64,000 nucleotides of DNA from Lagopus muta. Its lineage: Eukaryota; Chordata; Aves; Galliformes; Phasianidae. A model generated the notes under the pieces. That model was not told the origin of the DNA, made no database searches, and was given only the letters and a program-made list of their open reading frames with translations. Each line of letters begins with the position of its first letter. The stretch's first letter is position 1. A program made the translations under genes and the position numbers. Shown here one piece after another: positions 41,965 to 51,240 of this stretch. Location: contig NC_064439.1 in the NCBI RefSeq assembly GCF_023343835.1, forward strand, positions 22,260,933 to 22,324,932, written 5' to 3'.

Positions 41965-42150
41965 GTGATTGAGCACCTGCCAGAAAGGCAGTGCCAACCC
42001 AAGGGAGCTCAGGTGAAAGCAGTGCACCTAAGTGACCAGAAGGTGTGAAGCCAGGATCCACCCCTTCCCAGACTTCATTTAAGGGTTGGCAGTGGGGCCA
42101 AGGTTATTTTTCTAGAGATCCCTGTATACCTAAGGCTTTCTGAAGGTAAG
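41965..42150 (+). repeat. LTR-like dispersed repeat, copy B
   Basis: This is the forward partner of the segment at 40303-40455. It has a small hairpin at its left side (TGCC-AGAAA-GGCA), the C-rich 'ccaccccttcccagacttca', a TATA-like ATTTAAGG at 42077-42084, and 'tttttctagagatccctg'. The two copies lie ~1.6 kb apart in opposite orientation. I believe similar sequence recurs in the chicken genome but cannot name the family with confidence; a solo LTR is the leading guess. Confidence 0.45.
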
Positions 42151-43944
42151 CAGTTTTTTCCCCTTATTTTTATGTCTATTACTGTTTGAGCAAATATTTA
42201 TTTGCTGTAGCCCAGGATCTTGCTACTGTGCTTTCCACTGTGTTTTACTCTTAAAACCTTACAGCAATGATAGCATGCTCAGTGCATGTTATTTGTTGGA
42301 ATGGAGATTGTTTTCTGACCAATTACCAAGTTAGGCTTTTATTTATTTCATTATTACTCTTTTTAATGTGGGAAAAGGGAAGAAAAAGGAACTAAAGTGA
42401 AAGGAACATTTACCTTCCAGGGGAATCATTTAAGTAAAAGGCTTTCTTCACTTTTGTCTCTCTGATACATTGAATCCTTGGGACTGGCTTAACACTGTAT
42501 CCAGGATCTTTTAGAAGCACAACACGTTTGTACTCTTATTGTTCATGTCTGCACGTTCTTCATACACGAACACAACACTGAAGGCCTGAATGTCCTTCAT
42601 TCTGCACTCAGTATGCTTCATAAAACTTCCTTCTTCTAGTACAATGTTGATGAGAATAGGACCAGTTCTCTTACAGTAAATGGATTTGTCTGATTTTGGA
42701 TGCCTTTGCAAAGCACACAAACTTGTGGACAGTGTCTCACACTATCTATCTAGTAACATGGATTTATAGGTAACTTTAGAGAAATACATGAAGTTTTATA
42801 TTCATTAAGAAAGTCATTTTCTAAAAACATGTTTTATTCTGGATCTCTGTAGCATTAAAACGATCAAGTAGCATCTATCCATGATTAACTCAGACATAAC
42901 TTCCCAGTATGCAGTGTAACGTAACCAATCTCATGACAAAATCTTGAGACAGTACTGTACTTAATTACCTCTGTTACTGCATTCTCAGAGCATCAGGGAT
43001 GTTAGAAGCTCAGTAAATACTCAAACTTCAACAAATAGGAATAAGTTCACAAAACAGTCCAGGTTGATATCTGAAGTGTATTGAAAGCTAGGACACCCAG
43101 TTAAGAGAATCAACTAAAGTATAGCAAGTGTTTCTGTTTTTAGTAGTATCTCATAAAATGCACAGAAACTCTACTAGGATATTGAGATCATTGTTGTCTA
43201 TAAATTTATCAATATTTTTATGATTTCTGCATTTATAGCAAGAGAAAAAGCAGGATTCTCATCTCAGTTAAGTGAGATTTCTTCATAAGCAAAATACTAG
43301 AAGTTAATACAGACTACAAAATTACTGTTTTTTTTTTCAATCCTTTTTCACAGGAGAGATAACATATCACAACATCTTTTCCTTGGGTAGGCAATGTATT
43401 GCCATAGTTTGTTCCAGTTCTTAAAATAGCTGTCATTCTAGGAGTATTGAAGAGTTTATACCTGTGCTGTCTGTGGTCACATTGGGTATAGAGCAAGGTA
43501 GGGAAAGAGTGTTGATACAAGACCATCTTTATTTTTCAAGGGAGAGGCGGCATTTTTCACATTTAGAAGTTTCTTGAGAAATTTCAGTGATGATAAAATA
43601 ATGTAGAAAAAAAAATTGGCAGCTAGCATCCATCATTCACTCCCACAGAGAAGGTGTTACTAGTAAAGAATAACCAAACAGCTTTACTAGTAATACGCCT
43701 ATCAATTTTCCGGAGTAAGAATCAATGATGGAAAAATTAAGATAGATAAGTTAAGAAACATACCTGATTCTGAAAGTATTTTTTAAAGGCTGTACAATGG
43801 CAAAACAATCAGTACTATTTACATCTACTTCACATACAATTGCAGGGTTTTTCTACATTCACTATCCGACCACATCAATTCTGTGGTCATATCAAATGAA
43901 ATAATTTTTCTGCATTACGTGAAGCTCGTTTAAAAGATACTTAC

Positions 43945-44640
43945 AATCACAGAATAACTTTATTTGGAGGAGATGTTTAGTGATTCTTATCCATCTCCTG
44001 ATTTAAGTTCCAAAGTTAGATCATGTTGCCCAGGTCCCTGTTCAGTCAGATATTGAAAACTGGAAAAATGATGATTGCACAGCCTCTCTGGGCAGTATTT
44101 GCAGCGTTCAACCATCCTCAATCTTTGTATTTAATCAGAAATTCTCTTGTTGCTTCTGAATCCTTTCACTATGAACCTCATCAAAACAACCTGGGTCTAG
44201 TTTCTGACCCCTGTTTATGGAGTAGGAGACTGCTATTAGTTAGATTCCCATCTGCAGTGGGATTGCCAGGTCACACCATGAGCCAGTGTGAACCCTCATT
44301 TAAGGGTAAAGACTGTCCTCCTCTTGAACTGTTACTGGTAGGAGTGAGCCAATTTTCCTTCCTTATTACCTGTTATTGCTCTGTAGCTCTTGTATCCTGT
44401 TCAAAGACCCTGTCATCACCTTCTTTTGCCAAACAGCATCCCTCAGCCTTTCACTCTCCAGGCTAAGCAAATCCAGTTCCCTTAGCATCTCCTCATTTGT
44501 TAGGTGCTCCAATTCCCTGACCATCTCGGTAATCATGCACTGAACTCTCCATTTCATCAACATCTCAATCTCATTCACACACTGTCTCAAAATATCTATA
44601 TTCACCAAGATGGCTTGAACAGCATTCAGATGAGGTATAC
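43945..44640 (-). mobile_element. Diverged CR1 LINE fragment
   Basis: On the + strand it begins with the inverted CR1 terminus 'aatcacagaataactttatt'. It contains 'cagcctctctgggcag' and 'gttcaaccatcctcaatctt', and after a poorly matching middle (about 44150-44400) resumes with 'cagcatccctcagcctttca' and 'cttagcatctcctcatttgt'. The middle may be a later insertion or simply drift. A 147-codon + frame and a 99-codon - frame here are shadows of the repeat. Confidence 0.7.
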
Positions 44641-44933
44641 AAAATAAGGTAGGATGTATGAGCATCTACAGACATGCATCCCAAGTTTATAATCAAAAGC
44701 ATGTAATTGATTATTTTTTCATGTGAAGAAAGGTCATGACTGTTTTGAACTTCATGTTTCCTATGTACAGTAATTAGTTGAAACAACATCACAAATTATT
44801 TCCTAAAGGACTCTGCCTTTGGATCTGCTAATGTTCCAATTCAAGTGAGCTTTACCCTTTCTAGGATACAGGAAGCCATTTTTCCACTTTACTGCTATTG
44901 TAGTTTACCTTCATAAAATGTACGCTTTCATAC

Positions 44934-44952
44934 ACACAGACACACACACACA
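44934..44952 (+). repeat. Short (CA)n repeat
   Basis: An interrupted CA repeat, ACACACAGACACACACACACAG-like, about nine units in all. Confidence 0.7.
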
Positions 44953-46490
44953 GAGAAAAAAAGCCAACGCTAATTTTTTTGTTTTACCCTTTCTATTAGG
45001 AAGGAAGAAAATATATACTCCCTAATGGAAGTTCTGGATTGGAGTGAATTACATACAGGTTTCTCATTCTCATAATTTATCATTAAACTATAACTTCTAA
45101 TAACTAATCTTTCAAACATACCTCCCTTATTGTTCTAATGATTTATTGCACCAGTTCTCTCCCATTGGTAAAAAGGAAGTAACTGCTGTTCTACTCTGGC
45201 ATGTTTCATTCCAATTTTCACTCCCTTTAAATGTATTACAGTTCTTCTGTTGGCAGTCATAGAAACCCTATAAAAGCAGAATTTACTGAGGCCTCTTTCA
45301 GAGCCAAGGAATACATATGCAACTTGACATTTTGGAATATCTGTTTTCAACCATTAAGCTACAGTAGTTATTAGTGTAAAATAGTAAGAGCAATAGCTCT
45401 ATCTCAAAAGTGTTGCTTGTACTAACGTTTCTTGGGAACTTCTATGTGTTCACCATAAAGAAAACCAAATGCATTGCACAAATGGACAGGAGGTCTTCGC
45501 ATAGGCACTGTAGACTCTTAAGATTACCACTCTGTAGTTACTGGACATTAACACTAATAGAAATAAAACCAATCTCTTAAAACTACTAGAGGGCCTTCTT
45601 AATGATGCATCAACTGAAAATATCAATTAACAAGAATTTTATAGGTGGGTGAATTCCACTTATTTTTGAGAGCTGTGTGTCTGTCTTCAGCCATATCACC
45701 TATCCCTTTGAACAGTAATAACTAGATGTAACATAGTGAAAAGTGCAGCAAGGTCCCAGGCCACAGCAAGTGAGGATTTGCTGAAATGCGTCTGAAAAGT
45801 GAATTAGACCTTTTTATATTTCAGGAGCATCACATCACTTTTTTTGCTGCTGTTGTTTTTAAAGGAATCTCCTTAACAAGCATTTAATGAGTATTTAATA
45901 AGCTCATTCCCCACCAAGAATATTCTGTAGCATTTAATGAAATTGACCACAAAACAAATACAACATAAAATCATACAACACAATGATTATATGCAAGAGT
46001 TAAAAACAAAACAAAGAATGTGCTAAAAGGTTAGAGTTGGTTTAAACTAGCTATAATCAAAGACAAATCTAACCCAAACAAGAAAATACCCAACAAAGGA
46101 TGCAAAATGGGTCCTCCAAGTCAGCAGTAATACAGACTGTTAAAAAGTTCGTTTGTACTTCAAAATCAAAAGGACAATTTATGGATGTTTGATTTTTATC
46201 GTGAAGCCAAATTAAGAATTAAAGACTAATTCAGAGCATCCTTTATAAGAAATGTGAAACAATCTCCATCCATCAAAGAAGAAACAGTTCAATGTGAAAT
46301 GAACCTTAAACTTTTCCAATTCTGGATGATGTGGGAGTCTCAAAGTACTCAGCTTCATGGAGACAGTCCTGAGAACCAGTATAAATTATGACAACTAAAA
46401 TGATGTCCAGCTTCCCATAGTTTTTACTCCAGCACTCCCAAGCTATGCCCTATACATACTCTCTAAACAAAAGTTTGAAAAGGTGTTCTG

Positions 46491-46515
46491 GAAGGACAGT
46501 AGCTAGCTGTCCTTC
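46491..46515. repeat. 9-bp inverted repeat, 7-nt loop
   Basis: GAAGGACAG and CTGTCCTTC are perfect arms around TAGCTAG. Isolated; no U-tract or gene end makes it a terminator or RNA hairpin of known type. Confidence 0.75.
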
Positions 46516-46538
46516 AATCTCATTCCAAAGGAGGTAGT

Positions 46539-46590
46539 GTTGTTTTGTTTTGTTTTTTAGTTTTTGGTGGTGTTTGTTTGTTTGTTTTTA
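46539..46590 (+). repeat. T/G-rich simple repeat pair
   Basis: A TGTTT pentamer stretch and a TGTT tetramer stretch are separated by ~16 bp of T/G-rich sequence. Confidence 0.75.
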
Positions 46591-48457
46591 CTGTAAAAAC
46601 AGTATCACAGCACTTGATTCTGGTCCATAACATGTTTGTTTCATGGCTACAATGAAAGATATTTTATTTCATGAAGATCAACTATTTTACAAAATCTTAT
46701 TTTGGAAAATCCCTGAATAGTAAAAAGCACATCTTTTTGGAGTTCCTCTTCACTATTCAGAAGTACTTTTTAATTGAGAATTAACTGCATAAGTTTCAGC
46801 ATAATGTATCATTTCTTGGGCTTCAGAGAAAGCTGGTTGTTTGAAAATCTCAGTTTTTCAAATTTTCCAGCACGCAGCTCAGGAAATGACATCACACTGC
46901 TGACTCCAAAAGGCAAATTGAAGTCCTGAATCTCACACACGCTCTAAACCAGTAACAGAAACAGCTTGCTGAAGTGAATAGAGCCTTTGTCCTGGAATTT
47001 TTCATGCTTTTTTAAGGACTCTGTAGAATCTACTTGCTGCATAAATCCTCAAAACAAGTTTTAAAAGACAACAATTTCAAAAGCTACAGAACAGGTTTCA
47101 GAATAAGAGAATGAATTCATACCTGTTAGAATTTACAGCTGGAAAGATTCTTGTGTTCTTAAAACCCAATTATATTTTTAGTTTAAAAAAAAAAAATCAC
47201 ATCATTTAAAATCTAATCCTTTGTTTTCAAGTAGCTAACAGCAAACGCAGATTCTGAACAGCAAAATAGGTACTGCAGTAATTAACAGCAACAAAAGCAC
47301 TGACCAGCCACTTCTTTTCACAGGTGCCCTATCAATAACTTAGGAAAGATTTAATTTAAAGACCAACACATATCAGTGCAATAATCTAAGCATAGCCATC
47401 CATATACAATTAGATGCAATAGAAATCAAAGTTAGGTTACAATCTAGGTGACTGTCTAGTAGGTGTTTACTTCAGGGCAAGTTGATTAATCTGACAACTT
47501 CCAACCTCTGTATGAAAGCAATCTTTCCAGCACGAGACTGAGAAAGGACAGAAGTTGGTGTTCCCAGCAAAGTAATACCTGAAGCCACTGTAAAGAAAAT
47601 ATAAGGGCTTTCATTCTCCCACAAGGCTTTTATTTTGAAATGGTACTAAATCAGGTGCAGTTCAAGCGGCTTTAAGTAACAGTCATGATACAAGTAAAGT
47701 CAGATTGAAAAGAATTAACAGCCCTGTGATAAACCCTTAAGTGAATGAAAACTGCTCATTTTCTTCAAGTAGCTGATTCAGTATGCATCAATCCTTGTCT
47801 ACATGCTACTAAAGAAAAAATGTTCAGAACAGCCAGAGCAAGTTACTTGTTTCTGAAAGTAATCAGTTAGCAAATTAGTTAATAAATTCTCAGCATATTT
47901 CAGTGAATTTCTCCAACAAGAGAGTCTTGGTAGAAACAGCTAATCCTGTGGGGTTTTTTCATTGATAACAAAGGACACACACCATCCACCTCTCGCTCCA
48001 CAGCAACTGAAGAGCCTGTAAGGAGCTACTTCACACCTCAGGAGCTGCTGGCATTTCCCGAAATATGCAACATAGACTGAAGGGTGAAGCAATATCCTGG
48101 ATCAACACAATTGAGGCTACTCCTTTAGCAAATATGATTCAGGTTCTGGAACTGTAAAGGCATTGTTCTCTCCCTTCGCCTTGAAATCCTGCATTGCTTA
48201 CTCTAAACCAGTAAACTGGTGATAACCAATATTGCTTAGCTCTCTACATCAGGCAGCCTATTTCACATCAAGTTGTCTGAGGTGAAATATCTGCTCGTGG
48301 CTATCCAGCTAAACGCTATCATTCTCACTTCTACAGACCTGTTGCAGTCTATTCCTCCAAACACCGAGTAAAACAAAGGAAAAAGCACTCGAGGTCCTTT
48401 CACTGAGGCCAGTGAAAAAAGGTATCCTGAACAATTAGCATACTCCTTTTTTTATTT

Positions 48458-48474
48458 AAAAAAAAAAAAAAAAA
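48458..48474 (+). repeat. Poly(A) run
   Basis: A run of 17 A about 110 bp before the CpG-dense patch. No retroposon body is seen on its left. Confidence 0.8.
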
Positions 48475-48587
48475 CCAAAAAAACCCACAAACTTCCCAAG
48501 CTTTGAACTTAGAACTTTCATTTGTGCTTTGCACACAATATGTGTCCCCACGTGTAACTCTCCAGCCTTTAAGATGGAATACAGTGA

Positions 48588-48690
48588 GAGGCCCGCGGAG
48601 GAACCGCACCCTCCGCTCTGCAGCGAGAGCCGGCCGCGCAGACACCGCCATGGCGCCGCGCCCAGTGCTGCCCCCTAGCAGGCCCGATTG
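48588..48690. promoter_or_regulatory. Orphan CpG-dense patch upstream of AKAP9
   Basis: About a dozen CpGs are packed into ~105 bp, about 6 kb upstream of the AKAP9 ATG and flanked by AT-rich sequence. The patch contains an ATG in good context (48650, GCCATGG) that opens only a 16-codon frame, and a CTCF-like motif at 48668-48681. It is too short for a formal CpG island. It could be an alternative promoter, an insulator, or the decayed remnant of a larger island. No gene is recognisable on either side. Confidence 0.4.
48668..48681 (-). promoter_or_regulatory. CTCF-like motif
   Basis: On the + strand, CTGCCCCCTAGCAG matches 12 of 14 positions of the reverse-complement CTCF core (SYGCCMYCTRSTGG); the two mismatches are near its end. 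It sits inside the CpG-dense patch upstream of AKAP9, where a boundary element would be plausible. Binding cannot be inferred from sequence alone. Confidence 0.35.
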
Positions 48691-49649
48691 GCAACTTTGA
48701 TTTGTAACTCAGCCGTTTGCCAGGAGATGGCGGTATGAGATAAAGCATCCCTCAGTTCTGTACCCCGTCTAATTTCCATTGTAATCCTGCGAGCGTTTGG
48801 TGACAAAAAGCAACAGTCACACCGAGGGAGTGGAACATGGGGCACAGCGTTTGGTCCTGCTTCCACAAATGGCAACCGAAAGTGAAAAGAAAAGAGGGGG
48901 GGAAAAATTGTTTAGACTTGCCAGAAGTGAACGATTAGGCATGTTGTAGAGCCCCTGCAGTTCACAATTCTGTTGGCTTCTATAGAATTTTGCTCATTTT
49001 TACCAAATCAGTCTCGATGCACGGTTTCTTTGTGGGTAAAGAGTAGCTGAATGGGAATATGACCGTACGGCAGGCCCTCCTACCGATACACTGGTCTGGT
49101 GCACTGGATCTGCCTGCATTTGCAGTGCACCCATCATGTTTTTGCAGCAGTTCAACAATAAATCCTTTTGCTAGGCTGTCAGCAGGGTACACTGCTGCTG
49201 GAAGTGCTGCACATTCCTCCCAGCTCTGCTGTGTCTGGAGTACTCTGTATTTGAGGTAGTAGAATAAGATTTGCCTGTACGTATTGAAGTTAAGCCTCAG
49301 GAAACTCACTGTACTTGCCAGTTATTAAGGGATTACCCAGCGTGCCAGCTCCTTTTCCCCCCACAGACAATGCTAAAAAAGGCATGGCCCCTAGCATGAC
49401 ACGAAGATTTAGGACTAATTCTCATTAGGAAAGCAATTACATATTCAGTGTATTTTGAGACTTGCTAAAATACAAATAACAAAATCTCCTCAATTTCAGC
49501 ACTCAAGTATTTACTAAAATAGGAAGCTATAGGCTATTCAGATTTTGTGATCGTGTTCTCATTCACTGAGTGCTTCATCTCAGATGCCACTGGAACTTTC
49601 TGCAAAGTATCGTGAATGCTTGTCTGTCGTATGAATGGTCTTAAATACA
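48691..49649. other. Intergenic between CpG patch and mariner
   Basis: Roughly 960 bp with more balanced base composition than the rest of the upstream region. Open frames of 66-109 codons occur on both strands at 48980-49309 but resemble no protein I know. Confidence 0.5.
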
Positions 49650-50220
49650 TAGGTTGCTCTGAAAGTAATGCCTCCTAGTTATTTCCATGGAAACTGAAGA
49701 GAGAAAAAGAACACAGTAACACTAGTTAATAGAGCAAATTCTCAGCTACAGAACACTATTTTTCGACAGTCACCACCATTAGCTATACATTTTCACTAGT
49801 GATGAACCAGACCCTGCGTGCTTCTAGAAATCTGCATTGACACAGGTGGCAGCTGTGCATGACCAGAATGTGTCTTGACTTTTACGTCACTGTTGACAGT
49901 GCTGAAACATACCACCCAACACCTGGTTGTGCTCACATCCACTGTTTGTCACTGCCAACATTCAGCTAGTATTGATGAAAATCAAAGGATGCCATTTTTC
50001 CTCCTAGCAGAATTCAATCCCACACTATTGCTTCGTACACACTTCCATGTCAGATGCCATTTTGTAAGACTGTCCCTCTGCTGCTGTCACACAGCAACAA
50101 AATGCTATGGAATATTTCTGGGAAGTTTCAATCTCTACTGCCATACCACCAACATCTGCCTCTGTCATTGTGGGACAACATAATAAAATAGAAGAAATTA
50201 CTTTTGGAGCAGCCCTCATA
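49650..50220 (-). mobile_element. Internally deleted mariner (Galluhop-like) transposon
   Basis: Imperfect terminal inverted repeats bound the element. The left end reads AGGTTGCTCTGAAAGTAATG; the reverse complement of the right end reads AGGGCTGCTCCAAAAGTAAT. TA flanks both ends, as expected for mariner target duplication. At ~570 bp it is well short of an autonomous mariner (about 1.2-1.3 kb), so much of the transposase is missing. On the minus strand the transposase start survives from about 50069 for 11 codons and is then cut by a stop. Several other blocks of the family remain, out of order with any full-length frame. The copy cannot encode transposase. I recognise the sequence as the Galluhop/mariner family of chicken and turkey, which supports a galliform source. 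Confidence 0.85.
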
Positions 50221-50364
50221 CATTCAAAAATATTCAGATATTCAGACTTAACATTCTAATATTCAGACTGGAAAATCAGCCATTCCACATTGCACTGAAA
50301 CACATAAACGTTATGCTAAAGTTATAAATTCCTTCATTTTTAAAATGCAGGAAAACACTAAACT

Positions 50365-50680
50365 GCCAAAAGGTAGAGGTATGTGGTCCTTAGACTCTTT
50401 TCCACATTGATGAGGCCACGTATTGGAGTACAGGGCCCACTTCTGGGCCCTTCAGTGCAGGGGATACATATAGCTACTAGAGTTATTCCAATGAAGGGTC
50501 ACAATGATGATGAAGGGACATTCTCCTGTGAGGAAAGGCTGGGAGAGAGCTGGGGCTGTCCAGATTGAAGAAGGATAGGCTCAGGCGGAATCTTGCCAAT
50601 GTACATTAATATGAAGGGTGCAAAGAAGACAGAGACAGAAAAGGGGCAATGGGCATGAGCTGGAACAGGAGGTTATGAAA
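50365..50680 (+). mobile_element. CR1 LINE fragment, 5' piece of a split copy
   Basis: The sequence follows the CR1 3'-terminal region in the forward sense. It includes the recognisable stretch 'aggggcaatgggcatgagct' just before the break. It stops at 'acaggaggtt' and the matching downstream segment resumes at 51139, after a reverse-orientation CR1. The copy is diverged and noncoding. Confidence 0.75.
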
Positions 50681-50684
50681 TTAT

Positions 50685-51000
50685 GGAACCACAGAATCAT
50701 AGAACGGTTTGGGCTGGATGGGATCATCTAGTTGGACCATGCCAACATCGGCGGGGACACCTCCCACTATACCCGGTTACACAAAGCCCCATCTAACCTA
50801 ACTTTGAACACTTCCAGGGATGGGACATTTATAGCTTTTCTGAGCAATCTGTTCCGGTGTCTCATCATCCTCACAGTAAATAATTTATTCCTTTTTTTCT
50901 ATTCTAAATCTAACCTCTTTTAGCTTAAAACTGTTACTTCTTGTCCTATTGCTATAGGCCCTGGTAAAAAGTCTCCAACTTTCTTGTAATCCCTTGAAAA
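50685..51000 (-). mobile_element. CR1 LINE fragment nested in another CR1
   Basis: It starts with the reverse complement of a CR1 3' terminus (AACCACAGAATCATAGAACG) and reads backward through CR1 3' sequence. That includes 'cttccagggatgggacattt' and the 'cttgtcctattgctataggc' block. It interrupts a forward CR1, so this copy is the younger of the two. Confidence 0.8.
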
Positions 51001-51138
51001 GCTGCAGAGTTGGTGATAAGAGAGAGCTGGCATAAAAGACTGTAGCAGAGGAAAGACTGTCATTAAGGTAATCTCACATTCTTTCTGCAAGCTTACATTG
51101 AGGTAAAGACAAATAATTTTGATTTACAAGCATTATAA

Positions 51139-51240
51139 TAGGTAAGGGCAACCAGCTCTTTTCTGCTTGAGCAGGGGCTGGACCAAGCGACCTCCAGAGG
51201 TCTTTTCCTGCATCAGCCATTCTGTGCTTCTCTCATAGCA
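51139..51240 (+). mobile_element. CR1 LINE 3' end, second piece of the split copy
   Basis: The segment holds CR1 3' terminal sequence, including 'gcttgagcaggggctggacc' and 'cctccagaggtcttttcctg', and ends in octamer-like 'ccattctgtgcttctctcat'. It continues the forward CR1 of 50365-50680. The ~140 bp just before it (51000-51139) are not recognisable, so some CR1 sequence has been lost or has drifted. Confidence 0.75.

Larger units (their letters stand above)
38661..43944. other. Intergenic with LTR-like repeat pair
   Basis: Apart from the two similar opposite-orientation repeats at 40.3 and 42.0 kb I see nothing identifiable. A 116-codon + frame (39068-39418) is unrecognised and probably chance. 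Confidence 0.55.
44641..48587. other. Intergenic, nothing identified
   Basis: AT-rich sequence with short CA, T/G and A simple repeats and one small hairpin. No exon, RNA gene or transposon recognised. Confidence 0.55.

Noticed and set aside
44023..44466. 147-codon + strand open frame
   Set aside because: Lies inside a reverse-orientation CR1 fragment; the translation is not that of any CR1 protein or known gene.
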